Shown: piece by piece, positions 40,972 to 48,967 of the stretch
Numbering within the stretch: position 1 is the first letter of the stretch
Layout: each line of letters begins with the position of its first letter
Assembly: GCA_016704655.1 (NCBI GenBank)
Contig: JADIZR010000002.1
Span: 331,497-395,496 of the forward strand
Length of the DNA: 64,000 nucleotides
DNA from: Pseudomonadota bacterium
GTDB taxonomy: Bacteria; Pseudomonadota; Gammaproteobacteria; Steroidobacterales; Steroidobacteraceae
Direction: 5' to 3'
The notes under the pieces: generated by a model
The model's database searches: none
Seen by the model: the letters and a program-made list of their open reading frames with translations, nothing else
What the model was told of the DNA's origin: nothing
Made by a program: the position numbers and the translations under genes

Positions 40972-41172
40972 TCAGCGGTTGGCGACAACCCGTGGCCGGG
41001 CCGACGCCGACCGCTCTTCGTGTGCCGTCGCCTGTTTGTGGCTGCGACCCGCGCCGCGCAATTTGCCCGCCGCCATCTCGAGCAGCTGGGCCGCTTCGTC
41101 GGCGCCAACCTCTTCCACAAGTGTAGCCACCAGCTCCCGGATGACGCGCTGAACTTTTCCCTGGTTTCCCAT
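40972..41172 (-). CDS. Hypothetical 66-residue helical protein
   Basis: The minus-strand frame encodes MGNQGKVQRVIRELVATLVE and continues as an amphipathic, Ala/Glu-rich helix region ending in a basic tail. No family is recognised. The regular helix-like composition and the operator-like palindromes nearby give modest support. The ribosome-binding site is weak. Confidence 0.3.
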   Translation of the reverse strand: MGNQGKVQRVIRELVATLVEEVGADEAAQLLEMAAGKLRGAGRSHKQATAHEERSASARPRVVANR

Positions 41173-41735
41173 TTGCTCAGTGTACCGAGAACTGCGTCAC
41201 ATCGCGGACGCCGATTGCATTTTCTGTGACGTGCGTCGTAATTTTCCTGACGCGCTCACTGAATGAGTGAGCATTCGTAGGTCGTGCGCCATGAAGGTGC
41301 ACGTGACGTAATGCAGCGGCAACGAAATTGTCACGCGTTATGTCTATAAAGCGTTGTGACGCAGGTCCCAGTGTGATTTAAGGACTCAACGAACCGAACC
41401 GGCACCACGCGGGACGCAGCGCTGATAACAAGTCAGCTGCTATCTCCAGATCACCGCGGCGCGACGAGTGGTGCCACCAACTCCAGGGACCCCGCCTGTC
41501 AGTCTGATCAAAGACACTCGCGATTCAAGGGTTCGACGAAGACGATGCCCGCAACGTAAGTTGCGGGCATTTTCGTTATGGGCTTCGTGCGCGGAAAGCT
41601 ACAGCGCCGGCCCACCCGCCGATGTCGGCATGGAACGACAGTGAAATCGACGACGGCTTATGTCAATACGGCCGCCACCTCTGTGCGCGCCGGCGTAGCT
41701 TCCAAGGCAGAACAAGAAGATGAGGGGCCGCCTCC
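41173..41735. other. Gene-free accessory interval with an orphan terminator
   Basis: I see no supported protein gene in these 560 bases. The interval contains a short palindrome GCTCACT-GAATG-AGTGAGC (41254-41272) and the perfect terminator hairpin at 41545-41570. The 200 bases before the terminator (about 41345-41544) are not coding and could specify a small RNA, but no promoter or family was identified. Confidence 0.35.
41545..41577 (+). terminator. Rho-independent terminator without an upstream gene
   Basis: Perfect 11-base arms ATGCCCGCAAC and GTTGCGGGCAT around GTAA are followed by TTTCGTT. The T-rich side makes it a plus-strand terminator. There is no plus-strand protein gene in the preceding 800 bases that I trust. 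Confidence 0.75.
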
Positions 41736-41909
41736 ATGGGAAGCTCTTATCCGGTCGAGCAGCGACGCCGCAGAAGTCGGGGCGCGCTGGCGAACGGCAT
41801 CACCCGGATGATGACGAACTCAATGGCCCTGTACTTCGGCGCGATTTTCGTGATGCGCCTGTGGGAGCTGCTGAACTCGGATGTCGAGCAGTGGATCCGG
41901 CGCGTGTAG
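41736..41909 (+). CDS. Possible 57-residue membrane-associated microprotein
   Basis: ATG at 41736 opens a frame with an Arg-rich start (residues 9-15, about QRRRRSR) followed by a hydrophobic helix MALYFGAIFVMRLWELL and a short polar end. GAGGGG lies 13 bases upstream. The basic-then-hydrophobic order is typical of small inner-membrane proteins. No family is known to me, and it lies in degenerate accessory DNA, so it may be chance. Confidence 0.3.
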   Translation: MGSSYPVEQRRRRSRGALANGITRMMTNSMALYFGAIFVMRLWELLNSDVEQWIRRV

Positions 41910-41938
41910 GAATCGCTGCCCGACGCACACCACGAACT

Positions 41939-42205
41939 TCAGCCTGTACTCAGTTCTTCCCGCAGGACACGCCGCAGAGTTGCTTCGTCGACGGGCGCCG
42001 AACCAAAGGCATGGCGCAACGTCCGATTGATCAGCGTCTGATAGCCGATACCTTCCGCTTCGGCCTTCGCGCGAAAGGTAACCAGGAGATCGTTATCCAG
42101 CATCATGGTAATGCGGGTCTTGCCCTTGGCTTCGGCTTGAAGCTTTGCAAGGTGCGGCACGTCTTTCGCCCGCTTAGCTTTTGAAAAGTCGTACTGCTTA
42201 CGCAT
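41939..42205 (-). CDS. brnA: BrnA-type antitoxin
   Basis: The 88-residue antitoxin of the BrnT/BrnA system starts MRKQYDFSKAKRAKDVPHL. It has the ribbon-helix-helix DNA-binding segment TRITMMLDNDLLVTFRAKAE near the middle and the family motif GIGYQTLINRTLR. GGAGG lies ten bases before ATG 42205. It overlaps the end of brnT by eight bases, the usual toxin-first order of this system. It should bind BrnT and repress the palindromic operator upstream of brnT. Confidence 0.92.
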   Translation of the reverse strand: MRKQYDFSKAKRAKDVPHLAKLQAEAKGKTRITMMLDNDLLVTFRAKAEAEGIGYQTLINRTLRHAFGSAPVDEATLRRVLREELSTG

Positions 42206-42464
42206 AGCAGGAAGCCTCCTTACGCGTGGCCTTGCGTGCCGAAATGAGGCGAAGCCGATCATCCGGACGAAGCGTGTAAACAACCGTCAGCAGACGGGCC
42301 TTTGCGGTCATTCCTATCAGTACCCAGCGGGATTCAGATTCAGCCGCTGGATCTTCCTGGGCGAGCGCACTTGGATCAAGTAAGGCCGTCGCGGCCTCGT
42401 CGAAGCTGACCCCATGCTTCGTCAGATTTGACGTCGCTTTGTCAGGATCCCACTCGATCTCCAT
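42198..42464 (-). CDS. brnT: BrnT-type ribonuclease toxin
   Basis: The 88-residue toxin starts MEIEWDPDKATSNLTKHGVS and contains the family features DEAATALLDPSAL, RWVLIGMTAKARLLTVVYT and the C-terminal RLISARKATRKEA, where the catalytic Arg/His-type residues of the RelE-like fold lie. BrnT cleaves RNA and blocks translation. The ATG at 42464 gives the canonical N-terminus. An ATG two codons earlier is possible. The start codon lies inside the operator palindrome, so the transcript may have a very short leader. Confidence 0.92.
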   Translation of the reverse strand: MEIEWDPDKATSNLTKHGVSFDEAATALLDPSALAQEDPAAESESRWVLIGMTAKARLLTVVYTLRPDDRLRLISARKATRKEASCYA

Positions 42465-42483
42465 ATGCATATTGTATGCATAT
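42463..42483. promoter_or_regulatory. BrnA operator palindrome
   Basis: Perfect nine-base arms ATATGCATA and TATGCATAT flank TTG. The palindrome overlaps the brnT start, and a minus-strand TACAAT -10-like box falls within its centre. BrnA binding here would repress the pair. Confidence 0.7.
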
Positions 42484-42715
42484 TTTAAAGTCTGCCGCAA
42501 GTAGTGGCGCCGCAGAAATCGCGGCGCGTGTAAGCAACCATCAGTAGACGAGCCTTCGCACTCACTATTGTCAAACACTGACAGAGCGCTCGAGCGCAAC
42601 GCTCGCGCGCTATACATTTTCTGCTAGCGTGCGCGCGATTTCACCGGATGAGCCGATCCTGGCGCGGGACTACGCTGAATACGCAAGAGATCGAGTCTCG
42701 TAGAGAGGTCGCCAT

Positions 42716-43394
42716 ATGGCAATCATGACAAGCAAGAAATTCTCCGCTCTTGGAGCCGTCTTGACACTGTCGCTGGGGATCACAGCGACACAAGGTGCGA
42801 CGGTTCAGTATCAGCTCAGCGACTGCAACGACAGCGCAACCTGCTCAACGCAGTACGGCAATAGCTTCGGCATCGTGACCGTGACGGACGTGAGCACGGG
42901 CGTCGTCGCCGTCAATGTAGACCTGGCACCCAACCACACCTGGGTACGCACAGGTTTGGCCACTTTCAGTTACACGCTCGATCCAGCGCTGGCGGGCAGT
43001 ACGCCGATTCTGTCTCTGGTGACGTCGACGAACTGGACCCCGATCAGTGGCAGTCCGCTGACCAACCTGAACACCGACGGCATGGGCGCCCAGCAATACG
43101 GTTTGGATTTTGAGGGTGATAACGACAGCGTGTCGGCGGACCTCGATTTCCAACTGACGCTCGACGGGCTGACGGCGGCCTCCTTTGCATTGGGTGGTGT
43201 CGCGGCGGATACCGGCGCAGGTACTACTTCCTTGCGGATACCTGCACGGGCAGCGATGGCAAGTGCTCTAACCAGACAGCCCAGATGACCGGTCCGGTCG
43301 GAGCGTTCGCGCCTGTCCCGCTTCCTGCGGCCGCATGGCTGTGCTGTCGGGGCTCGCCGGACTCGGCTTCATCGCACGACGCAAAGCGGCGTAA
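42716..43394 (+). pseudogene. VPLPA-CTERM secreted protein, two frameshifts
   Basis: A signal peptide (TLSLGITATQGA) follows ATG 42716 with GAGAGG seven bases upstream. The mature part is a Cys-containing beta-rich secreted protein with no recognised domain. The first frame is lost near 43220, but a second frame continues with YYFLADTCTGSDGKC up to APVPLPAAAWL. After a second shift near 43342 a third frame gives LSGLAGLGFIARRKAA and the stop at 43392-43394. The restored protein of about 225 residues would thus end in a perfect VPLPA-CTERM sorting signal (motif, hydrophobic helix, Arg cluster). Each shift needs one added base. Confidence 0.8.
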
Positions 43395-43418
43395 AGCAAC
43401 CTCGCGTCACGCGACCAA

Positions 43419-44582
43419 TCACTCCGCCGCCGCGCGTCGCTTCATCGGCGGCCGCCACTCCCATCCAGGAAGCGCGAGGTCGTAACGAGTCGAGCGCCCA
43501 CTCGGCCCTGCGGCACGGACGATCAGGCCCTTCTCGAGCAGGTCGGCGATGTGGCGCGACGCCGTGACCCGGGTGGTGCCGGTGATCACCGTGTACTTGC
43601 GCGCGGTCAGTCCGCCGTCGAAACGGCCGGGCCCGGCGTCGAGCATCCTGCAGAGCACCCGCCGCTGCATCTCGTTCAACGGCACGGCACGGTGATCGGT
43701 CCAGAAGCGAGCGCGTGCAAGCGCCTCGTCGATCAACTTCGCGCTCGTGCGGCAAGCTTCGGTGTAGGTATCGAGAAACCATTCCAGCCAGGGCGTCACC
43801 TCACCGTCGCCGCGCTGGGCGACGTTGAGCGCGTCGTAGTACGCCGCCTGCCGCTGGCGCATGGCGGACGAAATTCCCAGCAGCCGGCTCGAGCGGCGGG
43901 CGTCCTGCGCAAGCGCAATGTCGACGACGGCGCGACCGATGCGACCGTTGCCATCGTCGAAAGGATGAATCGATTCGAACCACACATGCGCGACGCCTGC
44001 GCGCAGCAAGCCATCGAGGTCGACCGTGCGGTTGAACCACTCGAGGAACGCGTGCATTTCGGCGCGCACCGCCGCGCTAGCGACTGCCTGGTAGTGCACG
44101 ATCTCGCGCCCGTGCGGACCGCTGACGATCTGCATCGGATCGTCACTACTGCGGTACTCGCCAATTACGAGGTTGCGGAGACTCGAACCGCCGGGAAACA
44201 ACGCCGCCTGCCAGGCACACAGGCGCTCGCGCGTCAGTGGTTGCTCCCAATCGTCGGCCGCGTTCTCCATCACGTCGAGCAGGCCCTCGACGTTGCGCGG
44301 CACCGCCGGACCCTGGCGCGCGAGCCCGAGGCGACGGGCCACCGACGAGCGAACGGCCGCCAGGTCGATGACCTCGCCTTCGATGGCCGCAGTGGCGACG
44401 GCCTCGTGGGACCAGACCTCATGCTCGAGCCCGGCCTGCTCCTCGAGCCCGATGACCTCCGCCTTGCCAAACAGCGCGCCCGATTCCTGCCGGGCGAGGG
44501 CCAACGGACGCGCCAGCCGGGCGGCATCAAAGGTCAGGCGGGGCCAGCTCGGTGCTTGCCAGATCCAGCGAATTGGGTCCAT
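43419..44582 (-). CDS. Fic-domain AMP-transferase-type protein
   Basis: The 387-residue protein has an N-terminal DUF4172-like region, the inhibitory helix motif TAAIEGE ((S/T)xxxE(G/N)) at about residues 64-70, and the active-site loop HPFDDGNGRIGR. All catalytic residues of AMPylating Fic enzymes are there. The C-terminal winged helix (about 310-375) may bind DNA. The intramolecular inhibitory helix makes this a class II Fic protein, which does not need a separate antitoxin. Targets are unknown. The start overlaps one of three TATTCGTA boxes, which suggests autoregulation through the winged helix. Confidence 0.92.
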   Translation of the reverse strand: MDPIRWIWQAPSWPRLTFDAARLARPLALARQESGALFGKAEVIGLEEQAGLEHEVWSHEAVATAAIEGEVIDLAAVRSSVARRLGLARQGPAVPRNVEGLLDVMENAADDWEQPLTRERLCAWQAALFPGGSSLRNLVIGEYRSSDDPMQIVSGPHGREIVHYQAVASAAVRAEMHAFLEWFNRTVDLDGLLRAGVAHVWFESIHPFDDGNGRIGRAVVDIALAQDARRSSRLLGISSAMRQRQAAYYDALNVAQRGDGEVTPWLEWFLDTYTEACRTSAKLIDEALARARFWTDHRAVPLNEMQRRVLCRMLDAGPGRFDGGLTARKYTVITGTTRVTASRHIADLLEKGLIVRAAGPSGRSTRYDLALPGWEWRPPMKRRAAAE

Positions 44583-44652
44583 ATTCGTATTATGTAGCGA
44601 TTCGATAAGTCATCTTTATCACTCAATGGTACGAATATCAATGGTATTCGTA
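44582..44652. promoter_or_regulatory. Fic promoter with TATTCGTA boxes
   Basis: Three copies of the octamer TATTCGTA occur: 44582-44589, 44630-44637 (inverted) and 44645-44652. The last two form a palindrome with a seven-base spacer. The first overlaps the fic start codon. The 140 bases between fic and hipA are otherwise A/T-rich and non-coding. Confidence 0.6.
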
Positions 44653-44725
44653 TTGTTTTAGGTGTCGATAACCATCAAAGTCGCTTTACCGAAGGCCGGT
44701 CATGGACGAGCGACATTCGCGCAAT

Positions 44726-46006
44726 TCAACTTGCGATCATGCGCGCCGCCTCTGCCGCCTCATGCTCGAACGCCGGTTCGAACGCGGCGATCTCCCTCTC
44801 GGTCAGTCCGACGTCCCTGGACGTGGCCACCTTTCGCCACTGTTTGAGCTTGGCGGCCATCGAGGCCGCCTCGGCCCGCGCCTCTGACCGCGCGAGCGCG
44901 AAGTACTCGCTGTAGTCGAGCAGCATCTCGAGCGAGGTGACGGGACCGGTATCCTCGGACAGCCAGGTCTTCGATTCACGGACACGCTCGGGGAACGGAT
45001 TGAGGTCGAACGCAGGCGCGAGCCGCCATTTGTCCTGGCCGACGTGCAGCAGGCCGAGGTTCCACAGGTGGTCGTCAGTGTTGGTGATGAGCAGGTTGAA
45101 GAGAATTCGTCGCCATAGCTGCTGCACGTCCAGCGTCGGTTCCGCACCGACCTGACGGAGAGCATCGGCAATCTCGGAGTAGGCACGGTCTTCGTGCCGC
45201 TGAGCTTGCAGGAGCGAGCCGCCAGAGAGGTAGGGCCGGCGCCCGCCGTCGGCGGCGCGATCAAATCGGCGTATGACAGCGATCGGCACGTCGTCGACGA
45301 TCTCGATGCGAGCCTCCGCCGCATCGATCCCCACCAGCTGGGCGAGCTTGAGCGCAAGAACTTCGCCGCGCGGGATGGAGCGGCTGTCACCAATGCTCGG
45401 GAACTTCCCGATCGCCAGTTGCCCATCGGCGTCGCGCACGGTGCACTTGGGACGCAGGCCGCCGAGCGAAGTGGCTTTGCCCTGCAGGTACTGCAGATCC
45501 TGCGCATTCTCATTGCCCTCCTCGACGCGACGCGCGGCGGCATAGATCGGCGACAGGTCGAGCAGCTGCGGGGTGCGATGCTCGCGCGAGTTGCGAAGGA
45601 ACTCACCGTCGGCATCTCGCAGGCGCAGCGCGCCTACGCGGCTCTCGTCGTCGACGGCCGCCAGGTAGTCGAAGCGCGTGAGTGGACGGAGCGCGGGGTC
45701 GTCGCGTCGGCGCCTGGCGTGCGCGCGATCGATGATGCGCTTGCCCCAGGCGTCGGGCTCGGTGTCGGCGAGCGCAAAGGGAAACGGGGAATCGTCCGCG
45801 GACGGCGCGCGCCGGGTCACTCGTCCAGTGGCGAGCGGCAGATCCGGGGAGACCTGGAAACACTCGCGGTGGCCAAGCCATTCCGGCCGGTAGGCGAAGC
45901 TCGAGTACTCACGCCGTCCGTCACGCACGAACTGCAGGTCGCCAACCTCGATCGGTGTGCGCCCGAGGCAGAGTTCCGCCTGTTGTGTCTGAACCCTGGC
46001 GCTCAC
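44726..46006 (-). CDS. hipA: HipA-type serine/threonine kinase toxin
   Basis: The 426-residue HipA-like kinase has the ATP-binding GGLRPKCTVRD-x-LAIGKF, the catalytic loop LITNTDDHLWNLGLL (the NxDDHxxN motif) and the metal-binding LAPAFDLNPFP. HipA of E. coli phosphorylates GltX and induces dormancy; other HipA-type kinases target other translation factors. The gene overlaps hipB by four bases and is translated after it. It belongs to the full-length HipA type with an N-terminal subdomain. Confidence 0.92.
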   Translation of the reverse strand: MSARVQTQQAELCLGRTPIEVGDLQFVRDGRREYSSFAYRPEWLGHRECFQVSPDLPLATGRVTRRAPSADDSPFPFALADTEPDAWGKRIIDRAHARRRRDDPALRPLTRFDYLAAVDDESRVGALRLRDADGEFLRNSREHRTPQLLDLSPIYAAARRVEEGNENAQDLQYLQGKATSLGGLRPKCTVRDADGQLAIGKFPSIGDSRSIPRGEVLALKLAQLVGIDAAEARIEIVDDVPIAVIRRFDRAADGGRRPYLSGGSLLQAQRHEDRAYSEIADALRQVGAEPTLDVQQLWRRILFNLLITNTDDHLWNLGLLHVGQDKWRLAPAFDLNPFPERVRESKTWLSEDTGPVTSLEMLLDYSEYFALARSEARAEAASMAAKLKQWRKVATSRDVGLTEREIAAFEPAFEHEAAEAARMIAS

Positions 46007-46329
46007 AACGCACCCGAGCGTTGGCGCGGACGGACGCGCTTTGGCAGTGCCTGGTCCATGAGCATGAGCCCGAGTTCGTCCGCGGCCGTGTCCAACAGTC
46101 GCTCGAGTCGCGGCAGTTCACCCAGAACGTACAGGACGCGGGCGAGGGCTTCGAGCGAGACGCGGGTATCGCCGCTTTCCAGTCGCTTGATGGTCGCGGG
46201 ACTCACACCACTGCGCTCGGCGAGCGAAACCTGGGTGAGCTGGCGTCGCCGACGGGATCGGGAGAGATCATCCCCGAGCTTGGCCACAGCACGTCGCGCA
46301 GGCAGCGGGAGGGGGAGCTTGGTAGTCAT
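46003..46329 (-). CDS. hipB: HipB-type Xre-family antitoxin
   Basis: The 108-residue protein has a helix-turn-helix (LSRSRRRRQLTQVSLAERSG with VSPATIKRLESGDTRVSLEAL, about residues 22-62), typical of Xre/HipB regulators. The C-terminal 45 residues are acidic, then basic (KRVRPRQRSG), and would contact HipA. It is the first gene of the pair. A palindrome-like CCTT...AAGG element lies 17-36 bases upstream. Confidence 0.88.
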   Translation of the reverse strand: MTTKLPLPLPARRAVAKLGDDLSRSRRRRQLTQVSLAERSGVSPATIKRLESGDTRVSLEALARVLYVLGELPRLERLLDTAADELGLMLMDQALPKRVRPRQRSGAL

Positions 46330-46345
46330 AATAGCTCACACATAA

Positions 46346-46365
46346 TCCTTTAAATCGCTTAAGGA
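46346..46365. promoter_or_regulatory. Putative HipB operator
   Basis: TCCTTTAA and TTAAGGA form an imperfect inverted repeat 17 bases before the hipB start, in an A/T-rich promoter zone. The TATCC-N-GGATA pattern of E. coli HipB is not present, so the assignment rests on position. Confidence 0.45.
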
Positions 46366-46754
46366 ATCATATACGAGCCATTATATCAATTTGTTATGAT
46401 CCCGCAATGCGCTAATGGCTGGCCGGGGCGTACCCGAACTGCTGCGCTAGAATTTCCTTGCGATCTCGGCGTCGCTTATGTCACCAACCCCCCAAGCGGA
46501 CGACCCGCGTGTGACATGCTTCACACATCGGCGAGTTCGCCAGGGAGTGGGCCGGATGATCTTCAGCTTGTTCGGTGACCACAGCCTCAAGGTGCCCACC
46601 AAGGCCCGCCTCGTCGACGATGGCGATAGCGAAGCGCTGCGCCGCAAGCTCGAGTCGGTCGAGTGGAAGCCGGCGAATGGATTCCTGCGGGACCAGGTGC
46701 AGCAACGGTCGGAGTCCGACGCGACGCGCGGCAAGCGCGCGGCCTGAAAACAGG
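46366..46754. other. Intergenic interval without a confident gene
   Basis: This 390-base stretch lies between hipB and the outer-membrane protein gene. The first 40 bases are A/T-rich and belong to the hipB promoter. A plus-strand frame (46478-46747, 89 codons) has a plausible but unrecognised protein sequence and no good ribosome-binding site. I regard it as unproven. Confidence 0.4.
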
Positions 46755-46775
46755 AAATAGGGGACGCTCCCCGAT
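46755..46775. repeat. AAATAGGGGACGCTC repeat, copy 1
   Basis: The string AAATAGGGGACGCTCCCC ends a few bases from the stop of the outer-membrane protein gene. The same core occurs at 48847-48869. In this copy the right half of the palindrome is degraded. Confidence 0.7.
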
Positions 46776-46778
46776 TAT

Positions 46779-48212
46779 CTAGCGGCGCCAGACGATCCCG
46801 AGGAACGCAGTGGCGGCCTCGAACTCTCGCAGCGATGCCGTATCGGCGTTCTGATCGTTCCAGCTGCCGGCGAGTCGCGCCTCGAGTTGCGGCGTGAGCT
46901 GGCGCACCAGCGCCACGCTGAGTTCGACGGTGTCCACATCACCCTGCGCCAGGTTGCGTGAATACCAGTCGACGTCGAAATCGATGCGGGTTCGCGCCGA
47001 CGCCTGCCAGCGGGTGCCGGCCCTGATGCCGGCATATTCTTCGTCCTTGCTGAAGCTGGCGGCCGCCTGCGCACTGCGCAGGTAGTCGCGCTGGTCCCAG
47101 TACACCTGCACACGCCAGTCGCTGTGCGCGGCGGCATAGGTCATGGTGCCGGAGAGACGCTTGCTCAAGTACGCCTGCGAGACGATGCGGTCGGCGCTGA
47201 TGGTTCCGCCGCCTGACTCACCGAACTCGATTGCGCCGAACGTTACTGGCTGCTCGATGTACTCCAGCGACAAGTCGCCGCGAGAGCCTTTGCGCGCCCA
47301 TCGGAACAGGTAGTCGTTGCCCCAGAAGCGGTCGCCGACGCGCGCTTCGAGGCTCTGCCGGTTCGTGGGCCGCCAGCGCCAGCCCACGTTCCACCAGGTG
47401 CCGTTGAGTCCGCCAGCGTCCTGGCCGTTCTCGAAGTCGGACTCCCCGCCGGCGGCCAGCACGATGTGATTGCGCGCGCCCACCGGCATGCCGACCTCCG
47501 CGCCTGCACGCGCGTACTTGTAGTCGTCCGCGAGGTCGTAGTCGACGTTACTGTTGAGGTAATCGAGGCGCCAGATCCAGCCCTTGGCGTCCTCCGGCGA
47601 GCCGAGACCGACGTCCACGCGCTGCTGGCTGCTGTCCTGCAGGTTGCTGCCCGGCACGGGTTGCGCGCCCGCATCGGAATTCCTGAAGTTGTACTGCCCA
47701 TACGTGTAGCGCAGCCTGCCTTCTGCCACGTCACCGAACGGTTGCCGGTACCAGGGACTCACCTGCCAGCTGCCGAGGTCGGTGCGGTTGCCGCTGCGGA
47801 ACAGGTTGGAGGTCGCGGCCGGACCGGCGGGATCGACGTCGCGCTGCTCGTAGCGGCCATCGAGGTCGATGAACAGCCGATCCGGCACCAGCTCGACGAC
47901 GCCGCTGCCGAGGAAATTGCTGAACTGGTCGTCGTAGTCGCCGTTGTCCGCGTAAAAGAGCGCCTGCAGGTCGTAGTCGAGATCCAGCTTGAGCATCGAG
48001 CTGTCGTGCATGATCGAGATGCCGGGCTTGAGTTCGGCGACCCAGTCGTCGTCCTCCTGGCCGCTCGGTGCCAGCGTTACGTTTGAGACGTAGACCCCGC
48101 CGACGCCGATACGCGGTTCGACGCGAGTCTCGGCCGTAGCGCCCGCGGCCGCGAACGCGCCCGCGAGAAGCAGCGCCGACCGGATCGCAAGCCGCAACGC
48201 CGACTGACCCAT
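46779..48212 (-). CDS. PEP-CTERM-system outer-membrane beta-barrel protein
   Basis: The 477-residue protein has a signal peptide (AFAAAGATAE, cleavage near residue 27) and a series of amphipathic beta strands ending with a C-terminal aromatic-rich strand (AFLGIVWRR). It resembles the outer-membrane proteins found beside exosortase/PEP-CTERM polysaccharide loci, which are thought to help exopolysaccharide export or attachment. The gene starts one base after the stop of the export protein gene, so they are one unit. I know of no direct experimental function. Confidence 0.82.
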   Translation of the reverse strand: MGQSALRLAIRSALLLAGAFAAAGATAETRVEPRIGVGGVYVSNVTLAPSGQEDDDWVAELKPGISIMHDSSMLKLDLDYDLQALFYADNGDYDDQFSNFLGSGVVELVPDRLFIDLDGRYEQRDVDPAGPAATSNLFRSGNRTDLGSWQVSPWYRQPFGDVAEGRLRYTYGQYNFRNSDAGAQPVPGSNLQDSSQQRVDVGLGSPEDAKGWIWRLDYLNSNVDYDLADDYKYARAGAEVGMPVGARNHIVLAAGGESDFENGQDAGGLNGTWWNVGWRWRPTNRQSLEARVGDRFWGNDYLFRWARKGSRGDLSLEYIEQPVTFGAIEFGESGGGTISADRIVSQAYLSKRLSGTMTYAAAHSDWRVQVYWDQRDYLRSAQAAASFSKDEEYAGIRAGTRWQASARTRIDFDVDWYSRNLAQGDVDTVELSVALVRQLTPQLEARLAGSWNDQNADTASLREFEAATAFLGIVWRR

Positions 48213-48824
48213 CTAGAAACGCGACTCGGGGATGATGACGATGTCGCCCGGTTGCAGCGGCATGTTCTGCCGCACGTCGCCGTCGTTCAACAAGTCGTCC
48301 AGGCGCACCTTGATTTCGGTCTGCTTGTCGCCCGACCGGCGGATGACCTTGGCCCGGTTGCCCGCCGCGTACTCGGCGAGGCCGCCAACGGCGATCATGG
48401 CGTCGAGCAGCGTCATGCCCTCACGGTACCCCAATGCCTGCGGCTTCACCGCCTGCCCGACCACCCGGACGCTCTCGCTGAAGGCACCGACGAACTGCTC
48501 CACGATGACGCTCACCGTGGGTGTGCGCACATACTCCTGCAGCACGCCTTCGATGTCGCGCGCGAGCTGGGTGGAAGTCTTGCCGGAGGCCTGCATGTCC
48601 TCGACCAGCGGCGTGGAGATGCGGCCGTCGGGACGCACCGGCACCACTACCGAGAGGTCCGCATGGCTCCAGACAAACACCTTCAGCGTGTCGCCGGGAC
48701 CGATGATGTAATTTGCAGACGGCGTGGCGCCGGCCGCCGGAAGCTGCTCCTGAGCCTGTGCCTCGGCGAATCCGGCCCAGAAGCCGAGGACCACCGTCAG
48801 TGCCAGTATCCATGCTCGAGTCAT
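48213..48824 (-). CDS. Polysaccharide export protein, PEP-CTERM type
   Basis: The 203-residue protein of the Wza/polysaccharide-export family has a signal peptide (LTVVLGFWAGFAEAQA) and the SLBB/poly-export domain: ANYIIGPGDTLKVFVWSHADLS, then VPVRPDGRISTPLVEDM, and a second SLBB domain with VRVVGQAVKPQALGYREGM. It ends LQPGDIVIIPES. It would form the periplasmic/outer-membrane export channel for the exopolysaccharide. The ATG at 48824 (MTRAWILALTV), with AGAGG upstream, is preferred. The frame opens 13 codons earlier through a repeat. Confidence 0.9.
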   Translation of the reverse strand: MTRAWILALTVVLGFWAGFAEAQAQEQLPAAGATPSANYIIGPGDTLKVFVWSHADLSVVVPVRPDGRISTPLVEDMQASGKTSTQLARDIEGVLQEYVRTPTVSVIVEQFVGAFSESVRVVGQAVKPQALGYREGMTLLDAMIAVGGLAEYAAGNRAKVIRRSGDKQTEIKVRLDDLLNDGDVRQNMPLQPGDIVIIPESRF

Positions 48825-48846
48825 GTTGTCCTCTGCTTGGCGAAGA

Positions 48847-48869
48847 AAATAGGGGACGCTCACCTATTT
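48847..48869. repeat. AAATAGGGGACGCTC repeat, copy 2
   Basis: Seven-base arms AAATAGG and CCTATTT flank GGACGCTCA, so this copy can fold into a hairpin. It lies 23 bases upstream of the export protein start. With copy 1 it brackets the two-gene unit 46779-48824. Confidence 0.7.
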
Positions 48870-48967
48870 CGCAAGTTGCCGGAGGCAGCATGCGGTGAAC
48901 CGCGCAGGTGAGCACCTCCGCAGTCCAACATCGGCAACGATCAGGAAATCAGCCCGGGTAGGCCGGC

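Noticed and set aside
41521..41545. tRNA or tmRNA end, suggested by GGGTTCGAC
   Set aside because: No pairing partner for a T-arm, no acceptor stem and no CCA. The following hairpin is a normal terminator.
41578..41811. 77-codon plus-strand frame
   Set aside because: Arg/Ser/Thr-rich composition typical of chance frames, and it overlaps the more plausible 57-codon frame at 41736-41909.
42198..42617. Longer BrnT with about 50 extra N-terminal residues
   Set aside because: The extension crosses the promoter and operator palindrome and has no similarity to the family. The canonical start is at 42464.
46478..46747. 89-codon protein gene
   Set aside because: No ribosome-binding site, no family, no conserved-looking motif, and overlapping open frames on the other strand. 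Kept only as a possibility in the interval entry.
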